Below, piece after piece: positions 26,034 to 34,122 of a DNA stretch of 62,907 nt. The stretch covers positions 1 to 62,907 of the forward strand of contig DCPU01000009.1 in NCBI GenBank assembly GCA_002323245.1, written 5' to 3'. The translations under genes were made by a program, and so were the position numbers. This DNA is from Mariprofundus sp. UBA1536 (GTDB lineage Bacteria; Pseudomonadota; Zetaproteobacteria; Mariprofundales; Mariprofundaceae). The notes beneath the pieces are model-generated. The model worked only from the letters and a program-made list of their open reading frames with translations, ran no database searches and was not told the origin of the DNA. Every line of letters starts with the position of its first letter. Within the stretch, counting starts at the first letter, position 1.

Positions 26034-26065
26034 AAACCGCCAGTATTAAAGCTGGCGGTTTTTTT
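26034..26065 (+). terminator. Rho-independent terminator after porin 2
   Basis: AACCGCCAG and CTGGCGGTT form a 9-bp stem around an 8-base loop, followed by a run of T residues. It lies 27 bases after the porin stop codon and just before the pstS Pho box. Confidence 0.88.
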
Positions 26066-26075
26066 ATTCGGTGGC

Positions 26076-26093
26076 CTGTCATATTCGTGTCAC
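26076..26093 (+). promoter_or_regulatory. Pho box upstream of pstS
   Basis: CTGTCATATTCGTGTCAC is the closest match in the window to the PhoB consensus, 50 bases before the pstS ATG. The -10 is not obvious (GCAAGC at the expected place), but the sequence after the box resembles that after the porin 1 box (both contain TTCG about 20 bases on). Confidence 0.87.
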
Positions 26094-26142
26094 AAAGATG
26101 TGCAAGCCTTCGTCAAATTTTTGTGAACATAGGAGTTCATTG

Positions 26143-27210
26143 ATGAAAAAACATTTGATCGCTATTACTGCTTTGGCAGCAACCAGCTTTTTCGCTGGTA
26201 TGACCGCCCAAGCAGCTGAAGATCGTATCCACATCGTGGGTTCTTCAACTGTATACCCTTTTGCAAGTTATGTTGCTGAAGAATTTGGGCAAACCACCAA
26301 TTTCAACACGCCTGTGATTGAATCGACAGGATCTGGCGGTGGTATGAAACTATTCTGCGCTGGCAACGGCATGGACACACCAGATATCACCAACTCTTCA
26401 CGACGCATAAAAGACAAAGAATTAAAACTTTGTAATGAAAATGGTGTGGAAGACATTACTGAAATTGTAATTGGTTTTGACGGCATCGCTATTGCACAAT
26501 CAAAAACCAACAAAGCGGTTAACTTCACACGTAAACAAATCTTATTGGCTGTCGCTGCTGAAGTGCCTAACAAAGCGGGAACTGCTCTGATTGCAAACCC
26601 TTATAAATATTGGAATGAAATCGATGCTTCATTACCACACCGTCCAATTATTTTTTATGGCCCACCAACATCTTCTGGCACACGTGACGCATTCGAAGAC
26701 TTGGTGATGAAATCCTTGACAAAAAAAATGGATGTGTACACCAACTTGTACAAAAAAGATGAAAAAGCGAATAAAAAATATAAAAAATATAAAACCATCC
26801 GTACAGATGGCGTGTATGTTCCAGCTGGCGAGAATGACAACTTGATCGTACAAAAATTACTTACAAATGAAGATGCATTTGGTATTTTTGGCTATTCATT
26901 CTTGGAAGAAAACTCAGACCGCGTATCTGCTGCAACGGTTGAAGGCGTGACACCTGCGCCAGCAGCGATTTCATCAGGCAAATACCCTGTGTCGCGTTCA
27001 TTGTTCTTTTACATCAAAAACGATCATTTGAAGAAAGTAAAGGGTATGTCTGAATATGTTAAACTTTTTATCGACGAAAAAATGATTGGTGATGATGGAA
27101 ACCTTACTGAAATCGGTTTGATTGCTTTGCCTGAAAAGAATCGCAATGAGATTCGTGCTCGCTTTGCTAAACACACCAAACTCACGCTCGAAGACTTGAA
27201 AAATAAATAA
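26143..27210 (+). CDS. pstS: Phosphate ABC transporter substrate-binding protein PstS
   Basis: 355 residues. A signal peptide (MKKHLIAITALAATSFFAG, cleaved near AQA) directs it to the periplasm. The phosphate-binding loop GSSTVYPFASYVAEEF opens the mature protein, and STGSGGGMKLFC and SSGTRDAFEDLV provide the other binding loops. An AGGAG site precedes the ATG; the frame is open further up but homology begins here. It has its own terminator before pstC, which would make it more abundant than the permease. Confidence 0.94.
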   Translation: MKKHLIAITALAATSFFAGMTAQAAEDRIHIVGSSTVYPFASYVAEEFGQTTNFNTPVIESTGSGGGMKLFCAGNGMDTPDITNSSRRIKDKELKLCNENGVEDITEIVIGFDGIAIAQSKTNKAVNFTRKQILLAVAAEVPNKAGTALIANPYKYWNEIDASLPHRPIIFYGPPTSSGTRDAFEDLVMKSLTKKMDVYTNLYKKDEKANKKYKKYKTIRTDGVYVPAGENDNLIVQKLLTNEDAFGIFGYSFLEENSDRVSAATVEGVTPAPAAISSGKYPVSRSLFFYIKNDHLKKVKGMSEYVKLFIDEKMIGDDGNLTEIGLIALPEKNRNEIRARFAKHTKLTLEDLKNK

Positions 27211-27237
27211 AACTATTGGCTTCAACCAATAAAAAAT

Positions 27238-27277
27238 GTGCCACCTGTTTTTTATTTCGGGTGGCACTATTTTTTTT
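27238..27277 (+). terminator. Terminator between pstS and pstC
   Basis: GTGCCACC and GGTGGCAC pair around a 14-base loop and are followed by TATTTTTTTT. It should reduce but need not abolish read-through to pstC, 50 bases downstream. Confidence 0.83.
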
Positions 27278-27328
27278 AGGTATTAATGTTGCACACGATT
27301 CAAAAAAAACTTCACCAACGGGTCTAAT

Positions 27329-28546
27329 TTGAACACTTTTGATATCATGCTCAATGCCTTACTCATTCTGATGCCTATCGTTACACTGGGAAGTCTTTTG
27401 ATCTACAGGCACGTACTACTCGCTAGCCACGAAAGCCGTTGGCACTCTCGCCCCGGCGCTTATGCCTGGGCAGCCTCCATCGCCACCTTAGCTCCTACAA
27501 TCATCTTTTTCACATGTGTTACAGGCATCCATCTTTTTTTTCTTTATGATGTAGACAGTTACATATTTTTTGTTATCACAGCCTTCACTTTGGCTTTTGG
27601 CCTTTTTAAAGCCAAACAAACATTTCAACCTACCTATCGTGCTCGCGAATATGTTGAAAAATCAATCCGTATTTCTTTAATCGTTGCCGCCTCGATTACG
27701 ATCTTCACCACCATCGGCATTGTGATGGCCATTATTTTTGAAGCCATCCAATTCTTTGAAATCGTAAGTCTGTGGGAATTCCTCACCGGTACACACTGGG
27801 CGCCTGATGATGCCTTTCCTGGCAACACGAAAGGCATGTTTGGCTCTATCCCTATTTTTGCCGGCACATTTATGATTACGGCTATTGCTATGCTGGTAGC
27901 TGTGCCTGTGGGCTTATTATCAGCAGTGTATATGTCTGAATATGCTTCGGAGCACGTCCGTAATGCCGCGAAACCGGGGCTGGAAATTTTAGCTGGTGTA
28001 CCCACCGTGGTGTATGGTTTCTTCGCAGCTATTACCGTCAGCCCGCTGGTGGTATCGTTTGCTGAAAGCGTCGGCTTGCAAGCTGATTACACCAACGCTT
28101 TAACGCCCGGCATTGTGATGGGTATTATGATTATTCCATTTATCTCATCGCTATCAGATGATGTGATCCGCGCTGTGCCGCGCAGCATGCGTGATAGCTC
28201 ATTAGCCCTGGGCACCACCATGGCAGAAACCGTCACTCAGATTGTGTTACCCGCTGCGCTGCCTGGCATTATTGCCGCCATCTTGCTCGGTGTTTCACGC
28301 GCCCTTGGTGAAACCATGATTGTAGTGATGGCAGCTGGACTTCGCCCTAACCTCACCTGGAATCCGCTAGAAGGCATGACTACAGTGACCGTACGTATCG
28401 TTGATGCGCTTACTGGCGACCAGGCTTTTGATTCCCCTGAAACATTATCGGCATTTGGCTTGGGTTTAGTCCTACTGGTCATCACGCTGATGTTGAATGT
28501 ATTCTCCATCTATATTACCCGTCGCTTTAGGAAAAACTATGAATAA
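27329..28546 (+). CDS. pstC: Phosphate ABC transporter permease PstC
   Basis: 405 residues, TTG start; an ATG at 27347 is an alternative. The N-terminal part (about 1-110) has three extra hydrophobic segments, and the core permease domain (about 190-400) holds the EAA loop around SMRDSSLALGTTMAETVTQI. The extended N-terminus is common in PstC of several proteobacterial groups. It overlaps pstA by 8 bases. With PstA it forms the phosphate channel. Confidence 0.92.
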   Translation: MNTFDIMLNALLILMPIVTLGSLLIYRHVLLASHESRWHSRPGAYAWAASIATLAPTIIFFTCVTGIHLFFLYDVDSYIFFVITAFTLAFGLFKAKQTFQPTYRAREYVEKSIRISLIVAASITIFTTIGIVMAIIFEAIQFFEIVSLWEFLTGTHWAPDDAFPGNTKGMFGSIPIFAGTFMITAIAMLVAVPVGLLSAVYMSEYASEHVRNAAKPGLEILAGVPTVVYGFFAAITVSPLVVSFAESVGLQADYTNALTPGIVMGIMIIPFISSLSDDVIRAVPRSMRDSSLALGTTMAETVTQIVLPAALPGIIAAILLGVSRALGETMIVVMAAGLRPNLTWNPLEGMTTVTVRIVDALTGDQAFDSPETLSAFGLGLVLLVITLMLNVFSIYITRRFRKNYE

Positions 28547-29699
28547 TCATACCCCGAACAAGCGATTGAAACGTCGCTATCGCTTTGAAAAGATTTTCAA
28601 AAGTTCAGCTGTTTTAGCATTAAGTTTAGCTGCTTGCTTTCTCATTTTCTTTTTCTATAACATCATATCCACTGGCTATTCTGCATTTGAACAAGCAGAA
28701 ATTTTAGCTGATGTGCAATACAATGAAGCTACTGTCAAAAACTATAACAAAGCCATTGATAAGCCTTTGCGCAAAGTTATTAGTCGCGGCGTACTACGCA
28801 CAATTCCCTTGTATATGGAAGCGCATCCGGAATTAATGAACACAACCCGATCGGAATGGTTAACCGCCGATTCTGAGGTGGATCAATACCTCAAAGGCCA
28901 GCCCAATCGCCTTAAAGCCAAAGAAATACAATATATCGTCCAGCTTCAGGAAGAAGGCAAAGTCCGCCTGGCTTTTAATACCAATTTCTTTACCAATGGC
29001 GATTCTAAAATGCCAGAACTTGCTGGTATCAAGTCAGCTGTGGTTGGTTCGATTTATGTATTACTGGTAACCATTTTGGTAGCACTGCCGATTGGCGTAA
29101 TGACCGCAATTTATTTAGAAGAATTCGCTCCTGATAACCGTGGCACTCAATTGATTGAAGTTAATATCAACAATCTTGCTGCCATCCCTTCAATTCTGTT
29201 TGGTTTACTTGGCCTTGCTATTTTCATTAACTTCTTTGGTGTACCACGTTCCTCTTCGCTGGTGGGCGGCCTCACGCTCGCTTTAATGACTCTGCCCGTT
29301 ATTATCATTACAACCAGAGCTTCGCTGCGCGCAGTGCCTGGCAGTATTCGTGAAGCAGCCTATGGCCTTGGCGCATCACGGTGGCAAACTGTATCGCATC
29401 ATGTGTTGCCTTTAGCTCTACCCGGTATTTTAACAGGTTCCATCATTGGTTTGGCACAAGCAATGGGCGAAACTGCTCCTTTGCTGATTATAGGTATGAT
29501 GGCTTATATCCCTGATACCCCAACTGGTTTTACCGAAGTTGCAACGGTATTACCTGCTCAGATTTTCACCTGGGCCGGGGAGTCGATTCGCGCTTATGAA
29601 GAGCGCACGGCCGCAGCCATTATGGTATTGCTCGCAGTGTTACTAAGCATGAACAGTTTAGCTGTTTGGTTACGCAAGAAATTTGAAGTTAGGTGGTAG
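28539..29699 (+). CDS. pstA: Phosphate ABC transporter permease PstA with DUF3333-type insert
   Basis: 386 residues. The first membrane helix (about 25-45) is followed by a periplasmic stretch of about 125 residues (the DUF3333-type region), then the permease domain with EAA loop IREAAYGLGASRWQTVSHHV. The ATG overlaps the pstC stop and has AGGAAAAACT before it. Two bases separate its stop region from pstB. Confidence 0.92.
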   Translation: MNNHTPNKRLKRRYRFEKIFKSSAVLALSLAACFLIFFFYNIISTGYSAFEQAEILADVQYNEATVKNYNKAIDKPLRKVISRGVLRTIPLYMEAHPELMNTTRSEWLTADSEVDQYLKGQPNRLKAKEIQYIVQLQEEGKVRLAFNTNFFTNGDSKMPELAGIKSAVVGSIYVLLVTILVALPIGVMTAIYLEEFAPDNRGTQLIEVNINNLAAIPSILFGLLGLAIFINFFGVPRSSSLVGGLTLALMTLPVIIITTRASLRAVPGSIREAAYGLGASRWQTVSHHVLPLALPGILTGSIIGLAQAMGETAPLLIIGMMAYIPDTPTGFTEVATVLPAQIFTWAGESIRAYEERTAAAIMVLLAVLLSMNSLAVWLRKKFEVRW

Positions 29700-29700
29700 C

Positions 29701-30462
29701 ATGAAAGCATCAAACATTAGCATTCAGAACCTGAAGTTATGGTATGGCGATAATGAAGCCTTACATGGCATCAATTTGGAAATTGCCGACAAACAAGTTA
29801 CTTCATTTATCGGCCCGTCAGGTTGCGGAAAATCAACACTTTTGCGTTGTTTAAATCGCATGAATGACCATATCTCCAGCTGCAGCATCGAAGGCGCCAT
29901 CACCATCGGTGGCAAGGATATTTATGCCCCTGAAGTGGATGTGGTGCAGCTCCGTACGCATGTGGGTATGGTCTTTCAAAAGCCCAACCCATTTCCAAAA
30001 AGTATATATGAAAATATTGCTTATGCCCCGCGCATTCACGGTATTGCCAATAAAGGCGCAGCCATGGATGAATTGGTGGAATCAGCGTTACGCAGAGCCA
30101 GCCTTTGGGATGAAGTAAAAGATAAAATTCATGAGCCAGGCACTGCCCTTTCCGGTGGTCAGCAACAACGTTTATGTATCGCTCGCACCATTGCAGTTAA
30201 ACCCGAAGTGATTTTGATGGATGAGCCCTGCTCTGCACTGGATCCCATCGCTTCAGCTAAAATAGAAGAATTGATTGATGAGCTTAAAGAAGAGTTTACA
30301 ATCATTATCGTGACGCACAGCATGCAACAAGCTGCTCGCGTATCGGACTCAACAGCTTTCTTTTATATGGGTGATTTAATTGAATTTGGCGACACTGAAA
30401 TGATTTTCACCAAACCAGGCAACCAACGTACAGAAGATTATATTACCGGCCGCTTTGGGTAA
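29701..30462 (+). CDS. pstB: Phosphate ABC transporter ATPase PstB
   Basis: 253 residues. Walker A GPSGCGKST near residue 40, Q-loop VFQKPNPFPKSIYENIAY (the PstB hallmark), signature LSGGQQQRLCIARTIA and Walker B VILMDEPCSALDP are all present. An AGGTGG site at the end of pstA drives its start. The C-terminal TEDYITGRFG is family-typical. Confidence 0.96.
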   Translation: MKASNISIQNLKLWYGDNEALHGINLEIADKQVTSFIGPSGCGKSTLLRCLNRMNDHISSCSIEGAITIGGKDIYAPEVDVVQLRTHVGMVFQKPNPFPKSIYENIAYAPRIHGIANKGAAMDELVESALRRASLWDEVKDKIHEPGTALSGGQQQRLCIARTIAVKPEVILMDEPCSALDPIASAKIEELIDELKEEFTIIIVTHSMQQAARVSDSTAFFYMGDLIEFGDTEMIFTKPGNQRTEDYITGRFG

Positions 30463-30477
30463 GTAAGGAGTAAACAC

Positions 30478-31203
30478 ATGGAACATACTTTAAAACGATT
30501 CGATGAAGAGCTTGAAGAACTAAAAAACTTAATTTTAGCCATGGGTGGAATGGTTGAGCGTGCTATTGCTGACGCTATAGAATCCATGCTTACACAAAAC
30601 GTTGAATTAGCGACTCAAACTGTGGAGCGTGATAAGGCCATCAATGCTTTAGAAGTACAGTGTGATGAGCTTACACGCGCTATGCTGGTGCGACGCCAGC
30701 CTGCTGCCGGTGACCTGCGCCTTATCATGGCCATTATCAAGCTGGTTACTGATCTGGAGCGCATGGGCGATTTGGCAGCAGGTATTGCTAAAGGCATGAT
30801 TCGTGCGCAGGACAATCCTCCGCGCAATTTTTCTAACATTGAAGTTATGGGAGAGAAAGTTGTGCGTCAGGTCAATCGCGCCCTGGATGCATTTTCTCGT
30901 GGCGATATTGATTTGGCCATGAAAGTGATTAAAAAAGATTCGGGTATAGATGAGTTTTACAAACGCATGTATCGCGAAATGATTACCTATATGATGGAAG
31001 ACCCACGCATGATTAGTAACGCTATCATACTTACCAATGTCGGTAAAAATCTTGAGCGCATCTCTGATCACGCTACCAATATCGCTGAAATGGTGATTTA
31101 TTCTAAGCTTGGACATGATATTCGCCATGTGGATCACGATGCTGCTAAAGTGATACTTGCTGGTGATTTAAAGAATAAAAATAAAACCAATAGCGAAGGG
31201 TGA
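30478..31203 (+). CDS. phoU: Phosphate signalling protein PhoU
   Basis: 241 residues of helical PhoU repeats; each half carries a metal-binding E/D-x3-D-type motif (LVTDLERMGDLAAGIA, VGKNLERISDHATNIAE). PhoU links PstSCAB activity to PhoR and keeps the Pho regulon off in high phosphate. It starts 15 bases after pstB with a GGAG site. Confidence 0.95.
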   Translation: MEHTLKRFDEELEELKNLILAMGGMVERAIADAIESMLTQNVELATQTVERDKAINALEVQCDELTRAMLVRRQPAAGDLRLIMAIIKLVTDLERMGDLAAGIAKGMIRAQDNPPRNFSNIEVMGEKVVRQVNRALDAFSRGDIDLAMKVIKKDSGIDEFYKRMYREMITYMMEDPRMISNAIILTNVGKNLERISDHATNIAEMVIYSKLGHDIRHVDHDAAKVILAGDLKNKNKTNSEG

Positions 31204-31229
31204 CCAGACCTTAAAAAACATTTAATCTA

Positions 31230-31250
31230 CCCTCCTCGCCTAGAGGAGGG
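31230..31250 (+). promoter_or_regulatory. Hairpin enclosing the ribosome-binding site of the DUF47 gene
   Basis: CCCTCCTC (31230-31237) and GAGGAGGG (31243-31250) form a perfect 8-bp stem with a 5-base loop. The 3' arm contains GGAGGG, the only Shine-Dalgarno of the gene starting at 31255. No T run follows, so this is not a terminator. It should hide the ribosome-binding site unless melted or opened by translation or a ligand. Confidence 0.7.
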
Positions 31251-31254
31251 AGAT

Positions 31255-31935
31255 ATGATTCATAAGAGTGCTATCACCAGTATGTTTGCGGGATCGCCTG
31301 TTCATCCGCTGCAACAACACATGGAAAAAGTCTTCGAATGTACAAGTTTGCTGCCCTCTTTTGTGCAAGCATTGGCGACACAAACTTTTGATGAAGCTGA
31401 ATCCATCCAAAAACAAATATCCAAATTAGAAAATGAAGCTGATCGCCTTAAACACGAGCTGCGCAACAATCTGCCCAACAGCTTGTTTATGCCCATGCCG
31501 CGCGGTCAGATTCTTGAAATCGTTACTATCCAAGACACCATAGCCAACAAAGCCAAAGATATTGCCGGCATTATGATGGGTCGGAAAATGCAAATTCCTG
31601 AGCCTGTCAGCCAAATTTATACAATGTTTTTAAAAAGCAGTGTTGAAGCAGTTGAGCAAGCTCTTGAAGCGGTGAATGAACTTGATGAACTCGTAGAAAC
31701 CGGATTTCGAGGCGGCGAAGTAAACCTTGTGCTCGATTTGATTACCAAACTCAACAAAATCGAATATGCCTCCGATAAACATGAACAGCAAATCCGCCAT
31801 GCGCTTTTTGTCATTGAGAAAGACTATCCGTCTATCGATATGATGTTTTTATATCAAATCATTGATTGGACAGGCGAACTCGCTGATATCGCACAACGTG
31901 TGGGCTCACGCCTGCAATTGCTGTTGGCGCGCTAG
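31255..31935 (+). CDS. DUF47 / PhoU-like family protein
   Basis: 226 residues, all helical (TIGR00153 type). LENEADRLKHELRNNLPNSLFMPMPRGQILEI and later IEYASDKHEQQIRHALF are the family's helix pairs. DUF47 proteins are regularly encoded beside Pit phosphate transporters and are thought to control them, as PhoU controls Pst. The pit gene starts 8 bases after the stop. Translation start is covered by the hairpin at 31230-31250. Confidence 0.88.
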   Translation: MIHKSAITSMFAGSPVHPLQQHMEKVFECTSLLPSFVQALATQTFDEAESIQKQISKLENEADRLKHELRNNLPNSLFMPMPRGQILEIVTIQDTIANKAKDIAGIMMGRKMQIPEPVSQIYTMFLKSSVEAVEQALEAVNELDELVETGFRGGEVNLVLDLITKLNKIEYASDKHEQQIRHALFVIEKDYPSIDMMFLYQIIDWTGELADIAQRVGSRLQLLLAR

Positions 31936-31943
31936 GAGAAGGC

Positions 31944-33212
31944 ATGGAATCCATCATTATCGCAAATGCGGATATCTATATCGCGCTGGCCGTCATTTTT
32001 GGCTTATTTATGGCTTGGGGCATTGGTGCCAACGATGTGGCCAATGCCATGGGCACTTCCGTTGGCTCCGGCGCCCTCACCTTCAAACAAGCCGTCATTA
32101 TCGCTGCTGTATTTGAATTTGCAGGTGCTGTACTCGCTGGTGGCGAAGTCACCAAAACCATTCGTAAGGGTATTATTGATGTATCCTCATTGGGCGGCAC
32201 GCCCGAAATTTTGGTACATGGTATGCTGGCATCGCTGCTTGCTGCTGGTGTATGGCTACTCATTGCCACGCGCAAAGGCTGGCCAGTATCAACCACCCAC
32301 TCCATCGTGGGTGCGCTTGTAGGTTTTGGCGCTGTTTGCATTGGCATGGACGCAGTCAGCTGGGATAAGGTGGGCACCATTGCCATGAGCTGGGTGATTT
32401 CACCGCTCTTAGCTGGTGTGATTTCTTATTTCCTCTTCCGCAGCATTCAATCGCTGGTCATCAACACTGTAGATCCAGTTGCCAATGCCAAAAAATATGT
32501 GCCCATGTACATTTTCCTTGTAGGTCTAGTCATCTCCATGGTCACTATGGTCAAGGGTCTAAAACATGTAGGCATAAACTTAACCTTTAATGAGTGTTTG
32601 GGTGTTGCTGTATTATTGGGCGGGGTACTTATGGTTATCGGTACACTTCTGATTCGCCGACTTACCTTTGATCCCAAAGAAGATAAACATTTCCATTATA
32701 CCAATATGGAAAAGATTTTTGGCGTATTGATGATTTTCACCGCCATGGCCATGGCTTTTGCGCATGGTTCCAATGATGTGGCCAATGCCATTGGTCCCGT
32801 TGCTGCCATAGTCGGCATTGTACAAAATGCTGGTGAAATTGCCTCAAAGTCAGCCACGCCAATCTGGGTTTTATTTTTGGGTGGCAGCGGCATTATCCTT
32901 GGTTTAGTCACCTACGGTCATAAAGTGATTGCCACTGTGGGCTCAGGTATTACTGAACTTACGCCAAGCCGGGGTTTTGCGGCCACGCTTGGTGCAGCCA
33001 CTACCGTGGTATTGGCTTCAGGCACAGGTTTACCAATTTCGACCACCCATACGCTGGTTGGCGCGGTGCTCGGTGTAGGCTTAGCACGCGGTATTGGTGC
33101 GCTTAATGTGAGTGTCATTCAAACGATATTCTTATCTTGGATTGTGACGCTACCAGCAGGTGCGACACTGGCCGTAATTTTCTATTATATCTTGGCAGGC
33201 ACCTTAGGTTAA
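31944..33212 (+). CDS. pit: Inorganic phosphate transporter, Pit family
   Basis: 422 residues with about ten membrane helices. The duplicated PiT signature is visible: GANDVANAMGTSVGSGAL near residue 25 and GSNDVANAIGPVAAIVG near 275, each followed by a PISTTHT/PVSTTHS block. It would take up metal-phosphate using the proton gradient, with low affinity, complementing Pst. It forms a pair with the DUF47 gene, preceded by a hairpin leader and closed by a terminator. Confidence 0.93.
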   Translation: MESIIIANADIYIALAVIFGLFMAWGIGANDVANAMGTSVGSGALTFKQAVIIAAVFEFAGAVLAGGEVTKTIRKGIIDVSSLGGTPEILVHGMLASLLAAGVWLLIATRKGWPVSTTHSIVGALVGFGAVCIGMDAVSWDKVGTIAMSWVISPLLAGVISYFLFRSIQSLVINTVDPVANAKKYVPMYIFLVGLVISMVTMVKGLKHVGINLTFNECLGVAVLLGGVLMVIGTLLIRRLTFDPKEDKHFHYTNMEKIFGVLMIFTAMAMAFAHGSNDVANAIGPVAAIVGIVQNAGEIASKSATPIWVLFLGGSGIILGLVTYGHKVIATVGSGITELTPSRGFAATLGAATTVVLASGTGLPISTTHTLVGAVLGVGLARGIGALNVSVIQTIFLSWIVTLPAGATLAVIFYYILAGTLG

Positions 33213-33233
33213 CAACCGGCCACTGATGTATTC

Positions 33234-33261
33234 AAAGAGCTGATTAAGCAGCTCTTTTTTT
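33234..33261 (+). terminator. Rho-independent terminator after pit
   Basis: AAAGAGCTG and CAGCTCTTT make a 9-bp stem with a 6-base loop and a T run. It lies between the pit stop and the convergent gluQ stop. Confidence 0.87.
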
Positions 33262-33264
33262 GGG

Positions 33265-34122
33265 CTAAAATCTACTTGTATTCATCAGCGACAAACGCAG
33301 CTCTTCGGGGCTGTGACCCTGATCACGTAAGGATTTTAAGGTCACTGATTGTTTGGATTTGGCCAAACGCTGGCCTAGCTCATCCTGAATCAAATCATGA
33401 TGGATATATTGTGGTGAGACATAATCAAGCAACACTTGAAGCACCCTGTGCACTGGTGTTGATGTGAGCAAATCCATGCCGCGAATCACATGTGTTATGC
33501 CCTGCAAGGCATCATCCACCACCACGCATAAATGATAACTAAAGCGAATATCTTTGCGCCCAACAATCACATCACCGATGGATGAAAGCATAAAGCTATG
33601 CTCAAAACCATCAGCGCCCAACCACGACATCTTATCGCCCAGCATGGCCACCACTTTGCTCATATCAAGCCGCCAAGCATAAGGTTCAATATGCATACGC
33701 TGTTGCTGCTCATCATGGGATAGATTTGCACATTTTCTCGGGTAGTTATCCAGCATATTGGTATCCAAGCGCTGATGGTGCATAGCTTCATCAATCAGCG
33801 TTGCATCAATCTGGCTGCGGGTACAAAAACAAGGATATACCACCTCCATACCAATCAGGGTTTGTAAAGCCTGTTCATATAAGGCCAATCGCTTTTGCTG
33901 ATACACCACATCACCATCAAATGCGATACCTAACCACGCCAAATCATCAAGCATCTGTGCTGAAAATTCAGTACGGCAACGGGTACAGTCGATATCTTCA
34001 ATACGCAGCAATAGCTCGGCATCGTTCTGCTGCGCCCAAGCCTCACATAGCAGCGCTGAATATGCATTGCCTATATGCAGTAGACCCGTTGGTGAAGGGG
34101 CAAAACGCGAGCGTAAGCTCAT
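33265..34122 (-). CDS. gluQ: Glutamyl-Q tRNA(Asp) synthetase
   Basis: 285 residues, like a GluRS catalytic core without the anticodon domain. The class I motif is LLHIGN near residue 18, and zinc ligands Cys-Phe-Cys followed by Tyr and Cys (YPRKC) are present. KLAKSKQS replaces KMSKS, as in GluQ-RS (here LAKSKQS). It attaches glutamate to queuosine in tRNA-Asp. The start overlaps the antiporter stop by 4 bases. Confidence 0.92.
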   Translation of the reverse strand: MSLRSRFAPSPTGLLHIGNAYSALLCEAWAQQNDAELLLRIEDIDCTRCRTEFSAQMLDDLAWLGIAFDGDVVYQQKRLALYEQALQTLIGMEVVYPCFCTRSQIDATLIDEAMHHQRLDTNMLDNYPRKCANLSHDEQQQRMHIEPYAWRLDMSKVVAMLGDKMSWLGADGFEHSFMLSSIGDVIVGRKDIRFSYHLCVVVDDALQGITHVIRGMDLLTSTPVHRVLQVLLDYVSPQYIHHDLIQDELGQRLAKSKQSVTLKSLRDQGHSPEELRLSLMNTSRF

